This document shows, in pieces, positions 1 through 8,284 of a stretch of 64,000 nt of DNA. The stretch is from an uncultured Draconibacterium sp. (GTDB taxonomy: Bacteria; Bacteroidota; Bacteroidia; Bacteroidales; Prolixibacteraceae), in contig NZ_OY775906.1 of assembly GCF_963675065.1 (NCBI RefSeq), forward strand, positions 3,636,001 through 3,700,000, given 5' to 3'. The notes below the pieces were generated by a model, which made no database searches, was not told the DNA's origin, and saw only the letters and a list, made by a program, of their open reading frames with translations. Position 1 is the first letter of the stretch. Every line of letters starts with the position of its first letter. The position numbers and the translations under genes are program-made.

Positions 1-1506
1 TTTAATGTTGTATAATTTCTCAATACGATCTGTTACCTCTTTTTCAACCGCAGCAAATTCAGGAGCACTTGTGTCGGCCATTGGCGTCATAATTTCATCG
101 GCCAAATAATCACCAATAGTGTATGGCAATACGAAATATCCGTCGGCCAAACCTTGCATCAGCGCCGAAGCACCCAGGCGGTTAGCACCGTGATCGGAGA
201 AGTTAGCTTCACCAATAGAGTACAATCCGGGAACTGAAGTCATCAGGTTATAATCAACCCAGGTACCACCCATTGAATAGTGGATAGCCGGATAAATCAT
301 CATTGGCTCAGTGTACGGATCAACGTCGGTAATTTTTTCGTACATCTGGAACAGGTTACCGTAACGCTGTGCAATTACGTTTTTGCCCAAACGATCGATC
401 GAATATTTAAAGTCGAGGAATACAGCTTTACCTTCAGAGTTTACACCAAATCCTGCATCGCAACGTTCTTTTGCAGCACGCGATGCAACGTCACGAGGTA
501 CAAGGTTACCATACGAAGGATATCTTCTTTCCAGGTAAAAGTCGCGATCTTCATCAGGAATGTCGTTCGGACCAATTTCACCTTTCTGCAATTTTACCGC
601 ATCTTCTTTTTTCTTCGGAACCCAAACACGGCCATCGTTACGCAACGATTCTGACATCAAAGTCAGTTTCGACTGCTGATCGCCATGAACAGGAATACAA
701 GTTGGGTGAATCTGTACGAAACATGGGTTCGACATAAAAGCACCACGTTTGTAACACTGCCATGCTGCCGATCCGTTACTTCCCATTGCGTTGGTCGACA
801 GGAAGAATACGTTTCCGTAACCTCCGGTTGCAACAACAACGGCGTGTGCGCCAAAACGTTTGATCTCGCCCGAAACAAGATCGCGGGCAATAATACCACG
901 GGCTTTTCCGTCGATCTTCACCAAATCCAACATTTCGTGGCGGTTGTACATTTCAACAGCACCTTTCGCAATCTGACGGTTTAACGCCTGGTAAGCACCA
1001 ATCAACAACTGCTGACCGGTTTGCCCACGTGCGTAGAACGTACGACTAACCAAAACACCACCAAACGAACGGTTATCTAACAAACCTCCGTATTCGCGGC
1101 CAAAAGGTACACCCTGTGCAACACACTGGTCGATAATATTTGGCGAAACTTCTGCCAAACGGTAAACGTTAGCTTCACGTGCACGGTAGTCGCCACCTTT
1201 AATGGTATCGTAGAACAAACGGTAAACCGAGTCGTTATCGTTCTGATAGTTTTTTGCAGCATTAATACCACCCTGTGCAGCAATAGAGTGCGCACGACGC
1301 GGGCTATCCTGGTAACAAAATGCTTTAACTTTGTATCCTAATTCTGCTAAAGAAGCAGCTGCCGAGGCACCACCTAAACCGGTACCTACAACAATAATCT
1401 CTAACTTACGCTTGTTAGCAGGGCTCACTACTTTAATGGCAGATTTGTGTTTGCTCCACTTCTCTGCTAATGGCCCTTCAGGTATCTTATTATCTAAAAT
1501 GCTCAT
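1..1506 (-). CDS. sdhA: Succinate dehydrogenase / fumarate reductase flavoprotein subunit (partial)
   Basis: This is the catalytic subunit of complex II, which oxidises succinate to fumarate, or the reverse, on the cytoplasmic side of the inner membrane using FAD. The first 502 codons are visible. The ATG is at 1506 and the frame runs open to base 1, so the C-terminus (roughly the last quarter of a ~640-residue Bacteroidota-type protein) lies outside the window. Seen in the translation: a dinucleotide-binding GTGLGG near residue 41, then AHSIAAQGG, whose His73 matches the family's covalent flavin histidine, and conserved blocks such as GRVW and GGTWVDYN. It lies 16 bp after the cytochrome b gene on the same strand, so the two form an operon; the iron-sulfur subunit is expected just beyond base 1. 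Identification is very secure; direction of the physiological reaction is not visible. Confidence 0.97.
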   Translation of the reverse strand, partial: MSILDNKIPEGPLAEKWSKHKSAIKVVSPANKRKLEIIVVGTGLGGASAAASLAELGYKVKAFCYQDSPRRAHSIAAQGGINAAKNYQNDNDSVYRLFYDTIKGGDYRAREANVYRLAEVSPNIIDQCVAQGVPFGREYGGLLDNRSFGGVLVSRTFYARGQTGQQLLIGAYQALNRQIAKGAVEMYNRHEMLDLVKIDGKARGIIARDLVSGEIKRFGAHAVVVATGGYGNVFFLSTNAMGSNGSAAWQCYKRGAFMSNPCFVQIHPTCIPVHGDQQSKLTLMSESLRNDGRVWVPKKKEDAVKLQKGEIGPNDIPDEDRDFYLERRYPSYGNLVPRDVASRAAKERCDAGFGVNSEGKAVFLDFKYSIDRLGKNVIAQRYGNLFQMYEKITDVDPYTEPMMIYPAIHYSMGGTWVDYNLMTSVPGLYSIGEANFSDHGANRLGASALMQGLADGYFVLPYTIGDYLADEIMTPMADTSAPEFAAVEKEVTDRIEKLYNIK

Positions 1507-1522
1507 AATTCTTTCCTCTTTT

Positions 1523-2212
1523 TTATTTATACAATCCTAACATGAAATAAAGTGGAATAACGGCGTAACCCACTGCAATAAGAATTGCGTAAATCGTACC
1601 AATAACTTTCCAACGGTTTAACCAATGTTTGTTGTTTAAACCTAAGGTTTGGAAAGCCGACCAGAACCCATGCGACAGGTGAAATCCCAGCAAAGCACCA
1701 CCAAGAATGTAGAAAACACCCAGTACAGTGGAGTTAATAAAAGCAGTAGAAACCAAAGCGTACGCATTGTGCATGTGTTCGCCGTTGATGGTAACTTCTG
1801 CCAAAAGCGGATCACCGGTAAACTTCATCTTAACAAAGAAGTTAATAATGTGGATGATAAGAAATACCAAAACCAAACCACCTAAAACCAGCATATTACG
1901 CGATGCCCACGAGCTTGCTCCGCTCATGTTCTTTTTCGCATACTTAACCGGGCGTGCTTTCCAGTTTTGATACTCAAGGAAGAATGACCAAACAATGTGA
2001 ATGATAAAACCTAATCCGAGAATGGGTTCCATAATCTTAATCAGGGGATTAGTAGCCATAAAGTGAGCTCCCTGATTAAACAAATCACCGCTGTTGTCAA
2101 AAATCAGTAATAAGTTGAGGCCCAAGTGGACTGCAATAAACACTACCAGGAATAATCCCGACAGGCTCATCACAAATTTTCTTCCAATCGAGGCTGTTAA
2201 AAATCTGCTCAT
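1523..2212 (-). CDS. sdhC: Succinate dehydrogenase cytochrome b558 subunit
   Basis: This is the membrane anchor of complex II; it binds haem and passes electrons to or from quinone. The protein has 229 residues, as expected for the single-subunit b558-type anchor that replaces separate SdhC and SdhD. About five hydrophobic segments are visible (near residues 10-35, 60-80, 105-128, 155-182 and 205-225). Conserved histidines lie within or next to them (AVHLGL, IIHIVW, IIHIIN, GFHLSHGF). The ATG at 2212 is followed by MSRFLTASIGRK, a typical start for this family. It is the first gene of the sdhCA operon, with a good Bacteroidota promoter 49 bp upstream. Confidence 0.94.
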   Translation of the reverse strand: MSRFLTASIGRKFVMSLSGLFLVVFIAVHLGLNLLLIFDNSGDLFNQGAHFMATNPLIKIMEPILGLGFIIHIVWSFFLEYQNWKARPVKYAKKNMSGASSWASRNMLVLGGLVLVFLIIHIINFFVKMKFTGDPLLAEVTINGEHMHNAYALVSTAFINSTVLGVFYILGGALLGFHLSHGFWSAFQTLGLNNKHWLNRWKVIGTIYAILIAVGYAVIPLYFMLGLYK

Positions 2213-2260
2213 AATCTATTATTTATTTTTGGTTGATTCCGAATTTTGCTTAAAGCGCCA

Positions 2261-2292
2261 CAAATGTAGACGAACACAAATATTCCTGCAAA
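2261..2292 (-). promoter_or_regulatory. Promoter of the sdhC-sdhA operon
   Basis: Read on the minus strand, the sequence has TTTG (2292-2289), a 20-bp spacer and TACATTTG (2268-2261). This matches the Bacteroidota sigma consensus TTTG-N19/21-TAnnTTTG exactly. Transcription would begin about 7 bp further on, leaving a leader of roughly 40 nt before the sdhC ATG. Confidence 0.7.
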
Positions 2293-2669
2293 AATGGGGT
2301 TCTAAATTAGCTAATTTATAATGATTCTACAACTGATTTAATTTTTGCTTTAGATTGGAAAATAAGTCGAACTACTTTAACAATAAAAACACGCCTGCTT
2401 CCCTTCATTTTCTTTGATACAGCGAAAATACTCCGATCAATAATTTATTGCTTTATTTTTCATCAGGATATCGTTTGTACCAGCTATTATTTTGGCAGAA
2501 CAATTACAACGATGAAACTTTTTTAAGGCTATCATCAAGACAATACAGCTAGCGGATCGTAGAAATAATAAAACCTAACCGAATTTGGCAGAATGGAAAA
2601 AGAGTTCTGCTATTGATTGGTAACATCCGCTCATATATCTATATTTAATTCCAATTATCTAAATAAAGT
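2293..2669. other. Gene-free spacer between divergent genes
   Basis: This is an AT-rich stretch between the divergent sdh promoter and the dehydrogenase gene. I see no credible ORF, strong hairpin or repeat. A promoter for the plus-strand locus must lie here, but no match to the consensus is good enough to call. Confidence 0.5.
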
Positions 2670-3701
2670 ATGAAAGCACTGGTATTGGAAAATTACAATG
2701 AATTGGTTTATAAAGATGTTGATGAACCTGTTCCGACAGAAAATGAAGTGCTCGTGAAGGTTAAAGCCTGTGGAATTTGCGGCTCGGATGTGCATGGAAT
2801 GGACGGAAGCACCGGAAGAAGAAAACCACCGCTAATTATGGGGCACGAAGCTTCGGGGGTTATCACAGCTCTTGGCAGCGAAGTTTCGGGGTGGAATGTT
2901 GGCGACAGGGTAACCTTCGACTCCACAATATATCCGTTAAACGATTGGTTTTCCTTGAATGGCCATTACAATTTAAGCGAAAACAGGCGAGTGCTTGGCG
3001 TGTCGCCCGGCAATTATAAAAAGAATGGTGCTTTTGCCGAATACGTAACAGTGCCCGAGCATATTTTATACAAACTGCCTGATAACGTTTCGTTTGAACA
3101 GGCAGCCATGGTCGAACCCGCTGCCGTTGCGCTTCATGCCATTAAACAATCCGGGTTCCAACTGGGCGAAAGTGCTGCAGTAATAGGTACCGGAATGATC
3201 GGTTTATTTCTTGTTCAACTTTTGTCGCTTTCCAATCCGGCCCCGCTTTTCGCTATCGATATTGAAATGGCAAAACTTGAAATGGCAAAAGAATTTGGTG
3301 CTGAAATTGTCTTGAATCCTGACAAAAACGATCTGATAAAAGAGGTATTAGCCCGAACGAATAAGCGCGGTATCGACCATGTTTTTGAGGCTGTAGGCAT
3401 TGAGCCTACAGTTAATAGCGCTATTGAAATTGTGAGAAAGGGCGGAAAAGTGGTGATGGTTGGGAACCTTTCTGCCGATATTCGTTTTCCGCTGCAAAGT
3501 GTAGTTACCCGCGAAATAAAAGTTTTGGGGAGTTGCGCCATCAGGGGAGAATACGAAACAGTGCTTCAACTCATTGATTCCGGAAAAATTAAAGTGAATG
3601 ATATGATCTCGGCCGTCGCACCTCTTTCAGAGGGTGCCGATTGGTTCAAGCGATTGTATAACAAAGAATCCGGTCTGAAAAAAGTTATTCTTGTTCCGTA
3701 A
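2670..3701 (+). CDS. Medium-chain zinc-type alcohol/polyol dehydrogenase lacking the structural zinc cysteines
   Basis: An NAD(P)-dependent dehydrogenase of the sorbitol / galactitol-phosphate dehydrogenase type, probably oxidising a hydroxyl of a sugar, polyol or sugar acid in the cytoplasm. The 343-residue length is normal. The catalytic zinc ligands are visible: Cys37 in GICGSD and His59-Glu60 in GHEASG. A Rossmann motif GTGMIG follows near residue 173. The lobe that usually holds four cysteines for the structural zinc reads YPLNDWFSLNGHYNLS here, with none of the four Cys kept, so only the catalytic zinc should be bound. It is followed at 60 bp by an oxidoreductase and then a GntP permease, pointing to a small sugar-acid catabolic operon. 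The substrate cannot be named. Confidence 0.85.
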   Translation: MKALVLENYNELVYKDVDEPVPTENEVLVKVKACGICGSDVHGMDGSTGRRKPPLIMGHEASGVITALGSEVSGWNVGDRVTFDSTIYPLNDWFSLNGHYNLSENRRVLGVSPGNYKKNGAFAEYVTVPEHILYKLPDNVSFEQAAMVEPAAVALHAIKQSGFQLGESAAVIGTGMIGLFLVQLLSLSNPAPLFAIDIEMAKLEMAKEFGAEIVLNPDKNDLIKEVLARTNKRGIDHVFEAVGIEPTVNSAIEIVRKGGKVVMVGNLSADIRFPLQSVVTREIKVLGSCAIRGEYETVLQLIDSGKIKVNDMISAVAPLSEGADWFKRLYNKESGLKKVILVP

Positions 3702-3761
3702 GATTTGACATCCAATCTCGAGAATGCAAAAATCAACAAAAACCATAAAACCTGAATTATC

Positions 3762-4889
3762 TTGAAAAAAAATCTGTTCAATATTGCCATTCTTGGATGC
3801 GGCAAGGTAGCTCATCTTCATGCCAAAGCCATCCGAAATATACCCGATGCTCAATTGTCAGGTGTTTGGAGCAGGACCTATAAAACAGCAAAAAGCTTCG
3901 CTTCAGAATACAATGTGGAAGCCTTTACCGATATTTCAAAACTTGTTTCCGAAAAAGAAATTGATCTGGTCATTGTTTGCACACCACATCCTTTTCATAT
4001 CGGACCAACCCTGGAAGCCGCCGGGGCCGGAGCAAATGTTTTAGTTGAAAAACCACTGGCATCAACGCTTGATGATTCTGACGAAATGATACGCGTTTGT
4101 AAAAAGCAAGGTGTAAAACTCGGCGTTATCAGTCAGCGGCGTTGGTACGAGCCTGTAAAAAGAATAAAAGCAGCGATAGACGAAGGTAAGATCGGAAAAC
4201 CTGTTTTTGGGACCGTAAACATACTCGGCTGGCGCGACAAAGCGTATTATGATTCAGATGCCTGGCGGGGAACGTGGAATATGGAAGGCGGCGGCGTTTT
4301 GGTCAACCAGGCTCCGCATCAACTGGACATTTTATTGTGGTATATGGGTGAAATTGAAGAAGTTTACGGCATTTGGAAAAACCTGAATCATCCCTATATA
4401 GAGGTGGAAGATACGGCAGTGTCCATTATAAAATTCAGAAATGGCGGCATTGGTAACATCATCGTTAGCAATTCAACCAAACCCGGAATATACGGGAAAG
4501 TGCACATCCATGGCGAAAATGGGGCTTCGGTGGGTGTGCAAACCGATGGCGGAGCAATGTTTATAGCCGGAATGTCAGGAATCCTTGAACCTCCTGTAAA
4601 CGACATTTGGACGGTTCCCGGCGAAGAGCACTACCTCGATCAATGGAAGAAAGAAGACGCTGAATTTTTTCAATCGGTTGATCCAATGGTTTACTACATA
4701 CAAAAACAGATCGAAGATTTTTTGGCGGCTATAAGCAATAATACTGATCCGTTGGTAAGCGGCGAAGAAGGAAGAAAAACAGTTGAGCTGTATACTGCCA
4801 TTTATCGTTCTACGCGCGACAACCGGCCCGTGAAATTTCCACTTCAGCCTGAAACAGGGCGAAATGATATGGACGGCAGACTGGTATAA
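3762..4889 (+). CDS. Gfo/Idh/MocA family oxidoreductase
   Basis: An NAD(P)-dependent sugar or cyclitol dehydrogenase. The N-terminus carries the Rossmann motif GCGKVAHLHA (residues 12-21), and the family hallmark EKPLAST lies near residue 94. A C-terminal alpha/beta domain includes GGGVLVNQAPHQLDILLW, where Gly-x-x-x-x-x-x-x-x-His-x-x-Asp is the usual substrate region. The length of 375 residues is typical. The start is a TTG at 3762, followed directly by a Lys-Lys-Asn and the Rossmann strand; no ATG occurs early enough to give a complete Rossmann fold. The stop is 30 bp before the permease ATG, so the two are surely co-transcribed. No signal peptide, so cytoplasmic. The substrate is unknown. 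Confidence 0.9.
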   Translation: MKKNLFNIAILGCGKVAHLHAKAIRNIPDAQLSGVWSRTYKTAKSFASEYNVEAFTDISKLVSEKEIDLVIVCTPHPFHIGPTLEAAGAGANVLVEKPLASTLDDSDEMIRVCKKQGVKLGVISQRRWYEPVKRIKAAIDEGKIGKPVFGTVNILGWRDKAYYDSDAWRGTWNMEGGGVLVNQAPHQLDILLWYMGEIEEVYGIWKNLNHPYIEVEDTAVSIIKFRNGGIGNIIVSNSTKPGIYGKVHIHGENGASVGVQTDGGAMFIAGMSGILEPPVNDIWTVPGEEHYLDQWKKEDAEFFQSVDPMVYYIQKQIEDFLAAISNNTDPLVSGEEGRKTVELYTAIYRSTRDNRPVKFPLQPETGRNDMDGRLV

Positions 4890-4919
4890 TTGATTTTAAG
4901 CAAACTAAACCTAAAAACT

Positions 4920-6278
4920 ATGTCAACATTATTTATCTTTTTCCTGGTCACTTCGGCAGTTGCGCTTCTGCTGTTTATGGTACTCAAATTAAAAATCAGT
5001 GCTTTTATTTCATTACTAATCATTTCGATGTATGTTGGAATTCTGACCGGAATGCCGCTGACAAATATTCTTCAAAGCATTCAGGACGGAATGGGAAGCA
5101 CACTGGGTTTTGTAGCTACGGTGGTCGGTCTGGGAGCCATTTTCGGCCAAATGCTTGAAAGTTCGGGAGGTGCCCTTTCGCTGGCCCATTCTTTAGTGAA
5201 AAAGTTCGGTAAAGAAAAGGCATCCTGGGCGATGGTGATCACTGGATTTATTGTCGCGATCCCTGTCTTTCTTGATGTTGGTTTTATCATTCTCGTACCG
5301 ATTATTTATGCCCTGTCAAAAGATACACAAAGGTCGCTGCTATATTACGGTATCCCGCTTTTAGCCGGGCTTGCTGTTACCCATAGTTTTATTCCTCCAA
5401 CGCCAGGTCCGGTTGCCGTAGCCGACATTTTGAATGCACAGTTGGGCTGGGTAATATTTTTTGGTGTAATTCTTGGGTTTCCAACGGCCGTCATTGCGGG
5501 CCCTATCTGGGGAAAATACATTTCAAAAAAAATTCATATTCTTCCTCCGGCCGAGTTTTTAAATTCTTCCGAAGAAGAAAAAGAAGCCAAAAACCTTCCA
5601 TCGTTTCGCACTGTGGCGCTGATTATTTCAATACCGTTGGTATTAATTTTACTCAATACTTTATCGTCTCTCCTTGTTGAAAAAGGAGTACTGGAGAAAT
5701 CAATGCTGACAGATGGTGTTGAATTTATCGGGCATCCTTTTTCTGCATTGATAATTGCGACCTTAATTGCTACTTATGTGTTGTGTGCGAAGCGTGGAAT
5801 GTCGAAACAGGCGATTCTCGACCTCAGCACCAAAGCACTTGGCCCGGCCGGGATTATCATTTTAATAACCGGAGCAGGAGGTGTGCTCAAACAGATATTG
5901 GTTGATTCGGGAATTGGGAAAATGATGGCTGAATCGATGGCCAATTCGGCAATGCCACCTATTGTTTTGGCGTGGTTACTAGCCGCTATTGTGCGTGTAA
6001 CACAGGGCTCGGCAACTGTTGCCATGATAACTGCTGCAGGAATAATTGCCCCTGTTCTTGGCGAATTAGAATTGAACGACCCACATCGTGCTTTGGTTGT
6101 TTTAGCCATTGCTTCGGGTGCCACACTTTTATCGCATGTTAACGATAGCGGATTTTGGCTGGTAGGCAAATATTTTGGGATGAACGAAAAACAGACCCTT
6201 CAAAGCTGGACGGTTATGGAATCGATAATTGCTGTTTGCGGATTGGCATTTACGATGTTGGCCAGTATGTTTTTTTAA
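4920..6278 (+). CDS. GntP family gluconate/sugar-acid:H+ symporter
   Basis: An inner membrane permease for gluconate or a related sugar acid. The protein is hydrophobic throughout, with about 12-14 segments. It keeps GntP family blocks: VATVVGLGAIFGQMLESSGGA, HSFIPPTPGPVAVADIL and the C-terminal RVTQGSATVAMITAAG with SHVNDSGFW. I chose the ATG at 4920 (MSTLFIFFLV), which gives 452 residues in keeping with the family. A TTG at 4890, abutting the upstream stop, would add ten polar residues. It follows two dehydrogenases, so the import of an aldonate-like substrate and its oxidation are probably coupled. Confidence 0.92.
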   Translation: MSTLFIFFLVTSAVALLLFMVLKLKISAFISLLIISMYVGILTGMPLTNILQSIQDGMGSTLGFVATVVGLGAIFGQMLESSGGALSLAHSLVKKFGKEKASWAMVITGFIVAIPVFLDVGFIILVPIIYALSKDTQRSLLYYGIPLLAGLAVTHSFIPPTPGPVAVADILNAQLGWVIFFGVILGFPTAVIAGPIWGKYISKKIHILPPAEFLNSSEEEKEAKNLPSFRTVALIISIPLVLILLNTLSSLLVEKGVLEKSMLTDGVEFIGHPFSALIIATLIATYVLCAKRGMSKQAILDLSTKALGPAGIIILITGAGGVLKQILVDSGIGKMMAESMANSAMPPIVLAWLLAAIVRVTQGSATVAMITAAGIIAPVLGELELNDPHRALVVLAIASGATLLSHVNDSGFWLVGKYFGMNEKQTLQSWTVMESIIAVCGLAFTMLASMFF

Positions 6279-6290
6279 TTGCCAAAGATT

Positions 6291-6719
6291 ATGGATTCGA
6301 ATAACCCAAACAACAAACCACGCTGGCAAACTGCCAATTCAGATTTCTATAAAAAGTATAAAGACGAAAGGAAAAAGCTAAAGGATGAAACAACCAAAGC
6401 GGAAAATATGCTTTGGGAAAAGTTACGAAATAAGCAGCTTGGCGTAAAATTCAGAAGACAACACATCATAGATTTTTATATTCCTGATTTTGTCGCACTT
6501 ACCATAAAACTGATCATTGCAGTGGATGGCAAAATCCATATATACAAAAAAGCAGAAGACAAGGAGCGAACCAAAAGACTTGCCGCAATCGGTTACAAAG
6601 TAATTCGATTTAGCAATGAAGAGGTTGAAAATGATATTGATAAAGTTGTTGTTAAGATAAAAGATGAAGTTGACAAATTGCCCCCACCTAACCCCTCCGC
6701 CAGCCGACAGAAGGAATAA
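6291..6719 (+). CDS. DUF559 family endonuclease-like protein
   Basis: A 142-residue protein of the DUF559 group, which resembles very-short-patch-repair type nucleases. Seen: TKAENMLWEKLRNKQLGVKFRRQHIIDFYIPDFVA, the typical N-terminal half (E-x-x-LW-x-x-LR, then K-F-R-R-Q, then D-F-Y), followed by IAVDGKIH where the family usually has VDGxxH, and GYKVIRFSNEEVENDI. The ATG at 6291 is used; a TTG at 6279 is less likely. The last dozen residues (PPPNPSASRQKE) are encoded by C-rich sequence that belongs to the repeat cluster just downstream, so the original stop may have been overwritten. The biological role is not established. Confidence 0.85.
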   Translation: MDSNNPNNKPRWQTANSDFYKKYKDERKKLKDETTKAENMLWEKLRNKQLGVKFRRQHIIDFYIPDFVALTIKLIIAVDGKIHIYKKAEDKERTKRLAAIGYKVIRFSNEEVENDIDKVVVKIKDEVDKLPPPNPSASRQKE

Positions 6720-6768
6720 AGCCGATGGATTAAAGCATGAAGCGTAAATTTTCGTCACCGGCCAAAAG

Positions 6769-6940
6769 TCCCCTTTGGGGATTTAGGGGTCAGAATGTTG
6801 ATTGACGAAAGCATTCAATTGCTACAAACGACCCCACCTAACCTCCCCAAAGGGGAGGGATGAGGATAGTGGTCTGATTTCAGGATCTCTAGTTCTATTC
6901 ACTGGACGAATGTCCCCTTCGGGGACTTAGGGGTCAGAAG
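6769..6940. repeat. Cluster of G/C-block palindromic repeats
   Basis: Two direct copies of a 28-bp element (6769-6796 and 6912-6939) differ at only two positions. Each holds the palindrome TCCCCTTYGGGGA followed by TTAGGGGTCAGAA. A third, inverted and diverged relative lies at 6831-6857 (CCCCACCTAACCTCCCCAAA then GGGGA). C-rich sequence of the same kind at 6681-6700 encodes the end of the DUF559 protein. Each unit can fold into a short hairpin. They look like dispersed repeats rather than a gene; there is no ORF here. Confidence 0.6.
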
Positions 6941-7010
6941 AATAATCAAAAATTACTATTATTGCACAACAAATCGCTTTGCGCCTGGCGCTTTGCTCCA
7001 TGCTGTTATT

Positions 7011-7463
7011 ATGACTTTTACATTCAAACATTTCACAGAACTCACAACTTCCGAGCTTTACGACATCTTACAACTTCGGGCGGAGATTTTTGTGGTTGAA
7101 CAGGACTGTGTTTACAACGATATAGATGGACTGGATAAAGATGCCATCCACCAGTTTCTGGTAAAAGACGAACAAATTGTAGCTTACTCGCGTTTGCTAA
7201 AACCGGGTACTCGATTTAACGATTACTCCATTGGGCGTGTTGTGGTGAAAGAATCAGAGCGCGGAACAGGGTTGGGAATTCAAATGATGAAAGAAGCCAA
7301 AACCTATATTCTGGCGAACTGGAAACCCGATAAAATAAAAATCAGCGCCCAAAAATACCTGCGTAAATTTTACGAAGACCTGGGATTTAAAGTTGTTACC
7401 GCCGAATACCTCGAAGATGGCATCCCACATTACGGAATGATGTTTGAAAACAAAGCCAGTTAA
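7011..7463 (+). CDS. ElaA-like GNAT family N-acetyltransferase
   Basis: A 150-residue acyl-CoA dependent acetyltransferase resembling E. coli ElaA. Seen: LYDILQLRAEIFVVEQDCVYNDIDGLD near residues 17-43, typical of ElaA, then the GNAT acetyl-CoA motif in VVVKESERGTGLGIQMM (R-G-x-G-L-G) and the C-terminal FYEDLGFKVV. I use the ATG at 7011 because the upstream in-frame codons give no homologous sequence. It is followed after 3 bp by a secreted protein gene, which may be co-transcribed. The acetyl acceptor is unknown. Confidence 0.88.
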   Translation: MTFTFKHFTELTTSELYDILQLRAEIFVVEQDCVYNDIDGLDKDAIHQFLVKDEQIVAYSRLLKPGTRFNDYSIGRVVVKESERGTGLGIQMMKEAKTYILANWKPDKIKISAQKYLRKFYEDLGFKVVTAEYLEDGIPHYGMMFENKAS

Positions 7464-7466
7464 CTG

Positions 7467-8201
7467 ATGCGAAAACTTACAATTCTACTATTTCTGTTCA
7501 TAAGCAGCCAGTGTTTTTCCTCAACGCAAGACAGCCTTGTTGAACGCATTTTTAATGAAATGTACAACCAGCATTATTCCCGGGCTGAGGAAATGCTTCG
7601 CACCAACAAAGACGATATCGACTCTGTTTTTTTCGCTGTTCTTTCTGTTGACATGAGTTACTGGAAAAATGTTACCGGCACCGACACGCCTGATTATCCG
7701 GCTTTTGAAACCGATTTGCAACAGCTTTCCCCAACAAATCCAACATCAACTACTCAACAGGCAATTCGCCTGGTTACCTTGTCGTATCAATTGCGATACG
7801 AACTCAAACGTTTTAAGCTCATTAAAGCTATTTCAACGCGGCAGGAAACAAAGGCACTTTTCTCCTTGCTAAAACCAAACGAAACATTACCGCCTGAACA
7901 GCAGGAACTGTACCAGTTGTATTCTGCTTTATTTCAATATTTCGACAATTATCTGAAGCCGTTTTTTGTTTCGGACAAAACCGAAAACTGTAGCAAAGCA
8001 TTAATAACCATGGCCGGTTTGTACCAGTCGGAAAGCCGGATTACAAAAACGCTGGTAGCCTATTTCCTAGGGAAAACCTGGCTAAAATACGAGAACGAAC
8101 CCGAAAATGCGATCGAATATTTTCAGTGGCTGAATAAGAGCTATCCTAAAAATATCAAATTCGATGAACTATTAACTGAGTGCAACAAGCAGTTAAACTA
8201 G
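7467..8201 (+). CDS. Secreted protein of unknown function, tandem paralogue 1
   Basis: A 244-residue protein with a signal peptide (MRKLTILLFLFISSQCFSST). I do not recognise a named family. It is alpha-helical and rich in Tyr, Leu and Lys, and reads like a tetratricopeptide-type repeat protein (YNQHYSRAEEML, then LYSALFQYFDNYLKPF, then YENEPENAIEYFQWLNKSYP). The next gene is clearly related: both have an Ala-Glu helix near residue 38, SxDMxxWK / NLDLHWWK near residue 61, the block SYQLRY, and an ending in which a fixed-spacing helix precedes a YP turn. It likely acts in the periplasm or at the outer membrane. Confidence 0.75.
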   Translation: MRKLTILLFLFISSQCFSSTQDSLVERIFNEMYNQHYSRAEEMLRTNKDDIDSVFFAVLSVDMSYWKNVTGTDTPDYPAFETDLQQLSPTNPTSTTQQAIRLVTLSYQLRYELKRFKLIKAISTRQETKALFSLLKPNETLPPEQQELYQLYSALFQYFDNYLKPFFVSDKTENCSKALITMAGLYQSESRITKTLVAYFLGKTWLKYENEPENAIEYFQWLNKSYPKNIKFDELLTECNKQLN

Positions 8202-8284
8202 ATTTTAAAACATTTCACTCATTTTTCTCTTTAGTCCGGAAGTTTTGAAAAAAGAATCTTATTACTTTACGGAAAATTTGTAAG

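Noticed and set aside
280..1295. Several plus- and minus-strand frames of 70-120 codons inside the first 1.5 kb
   Set aside because: They lie antisense or out of frame within the sdhA coding sequence, which is open to the window edge and matches the family throughout.
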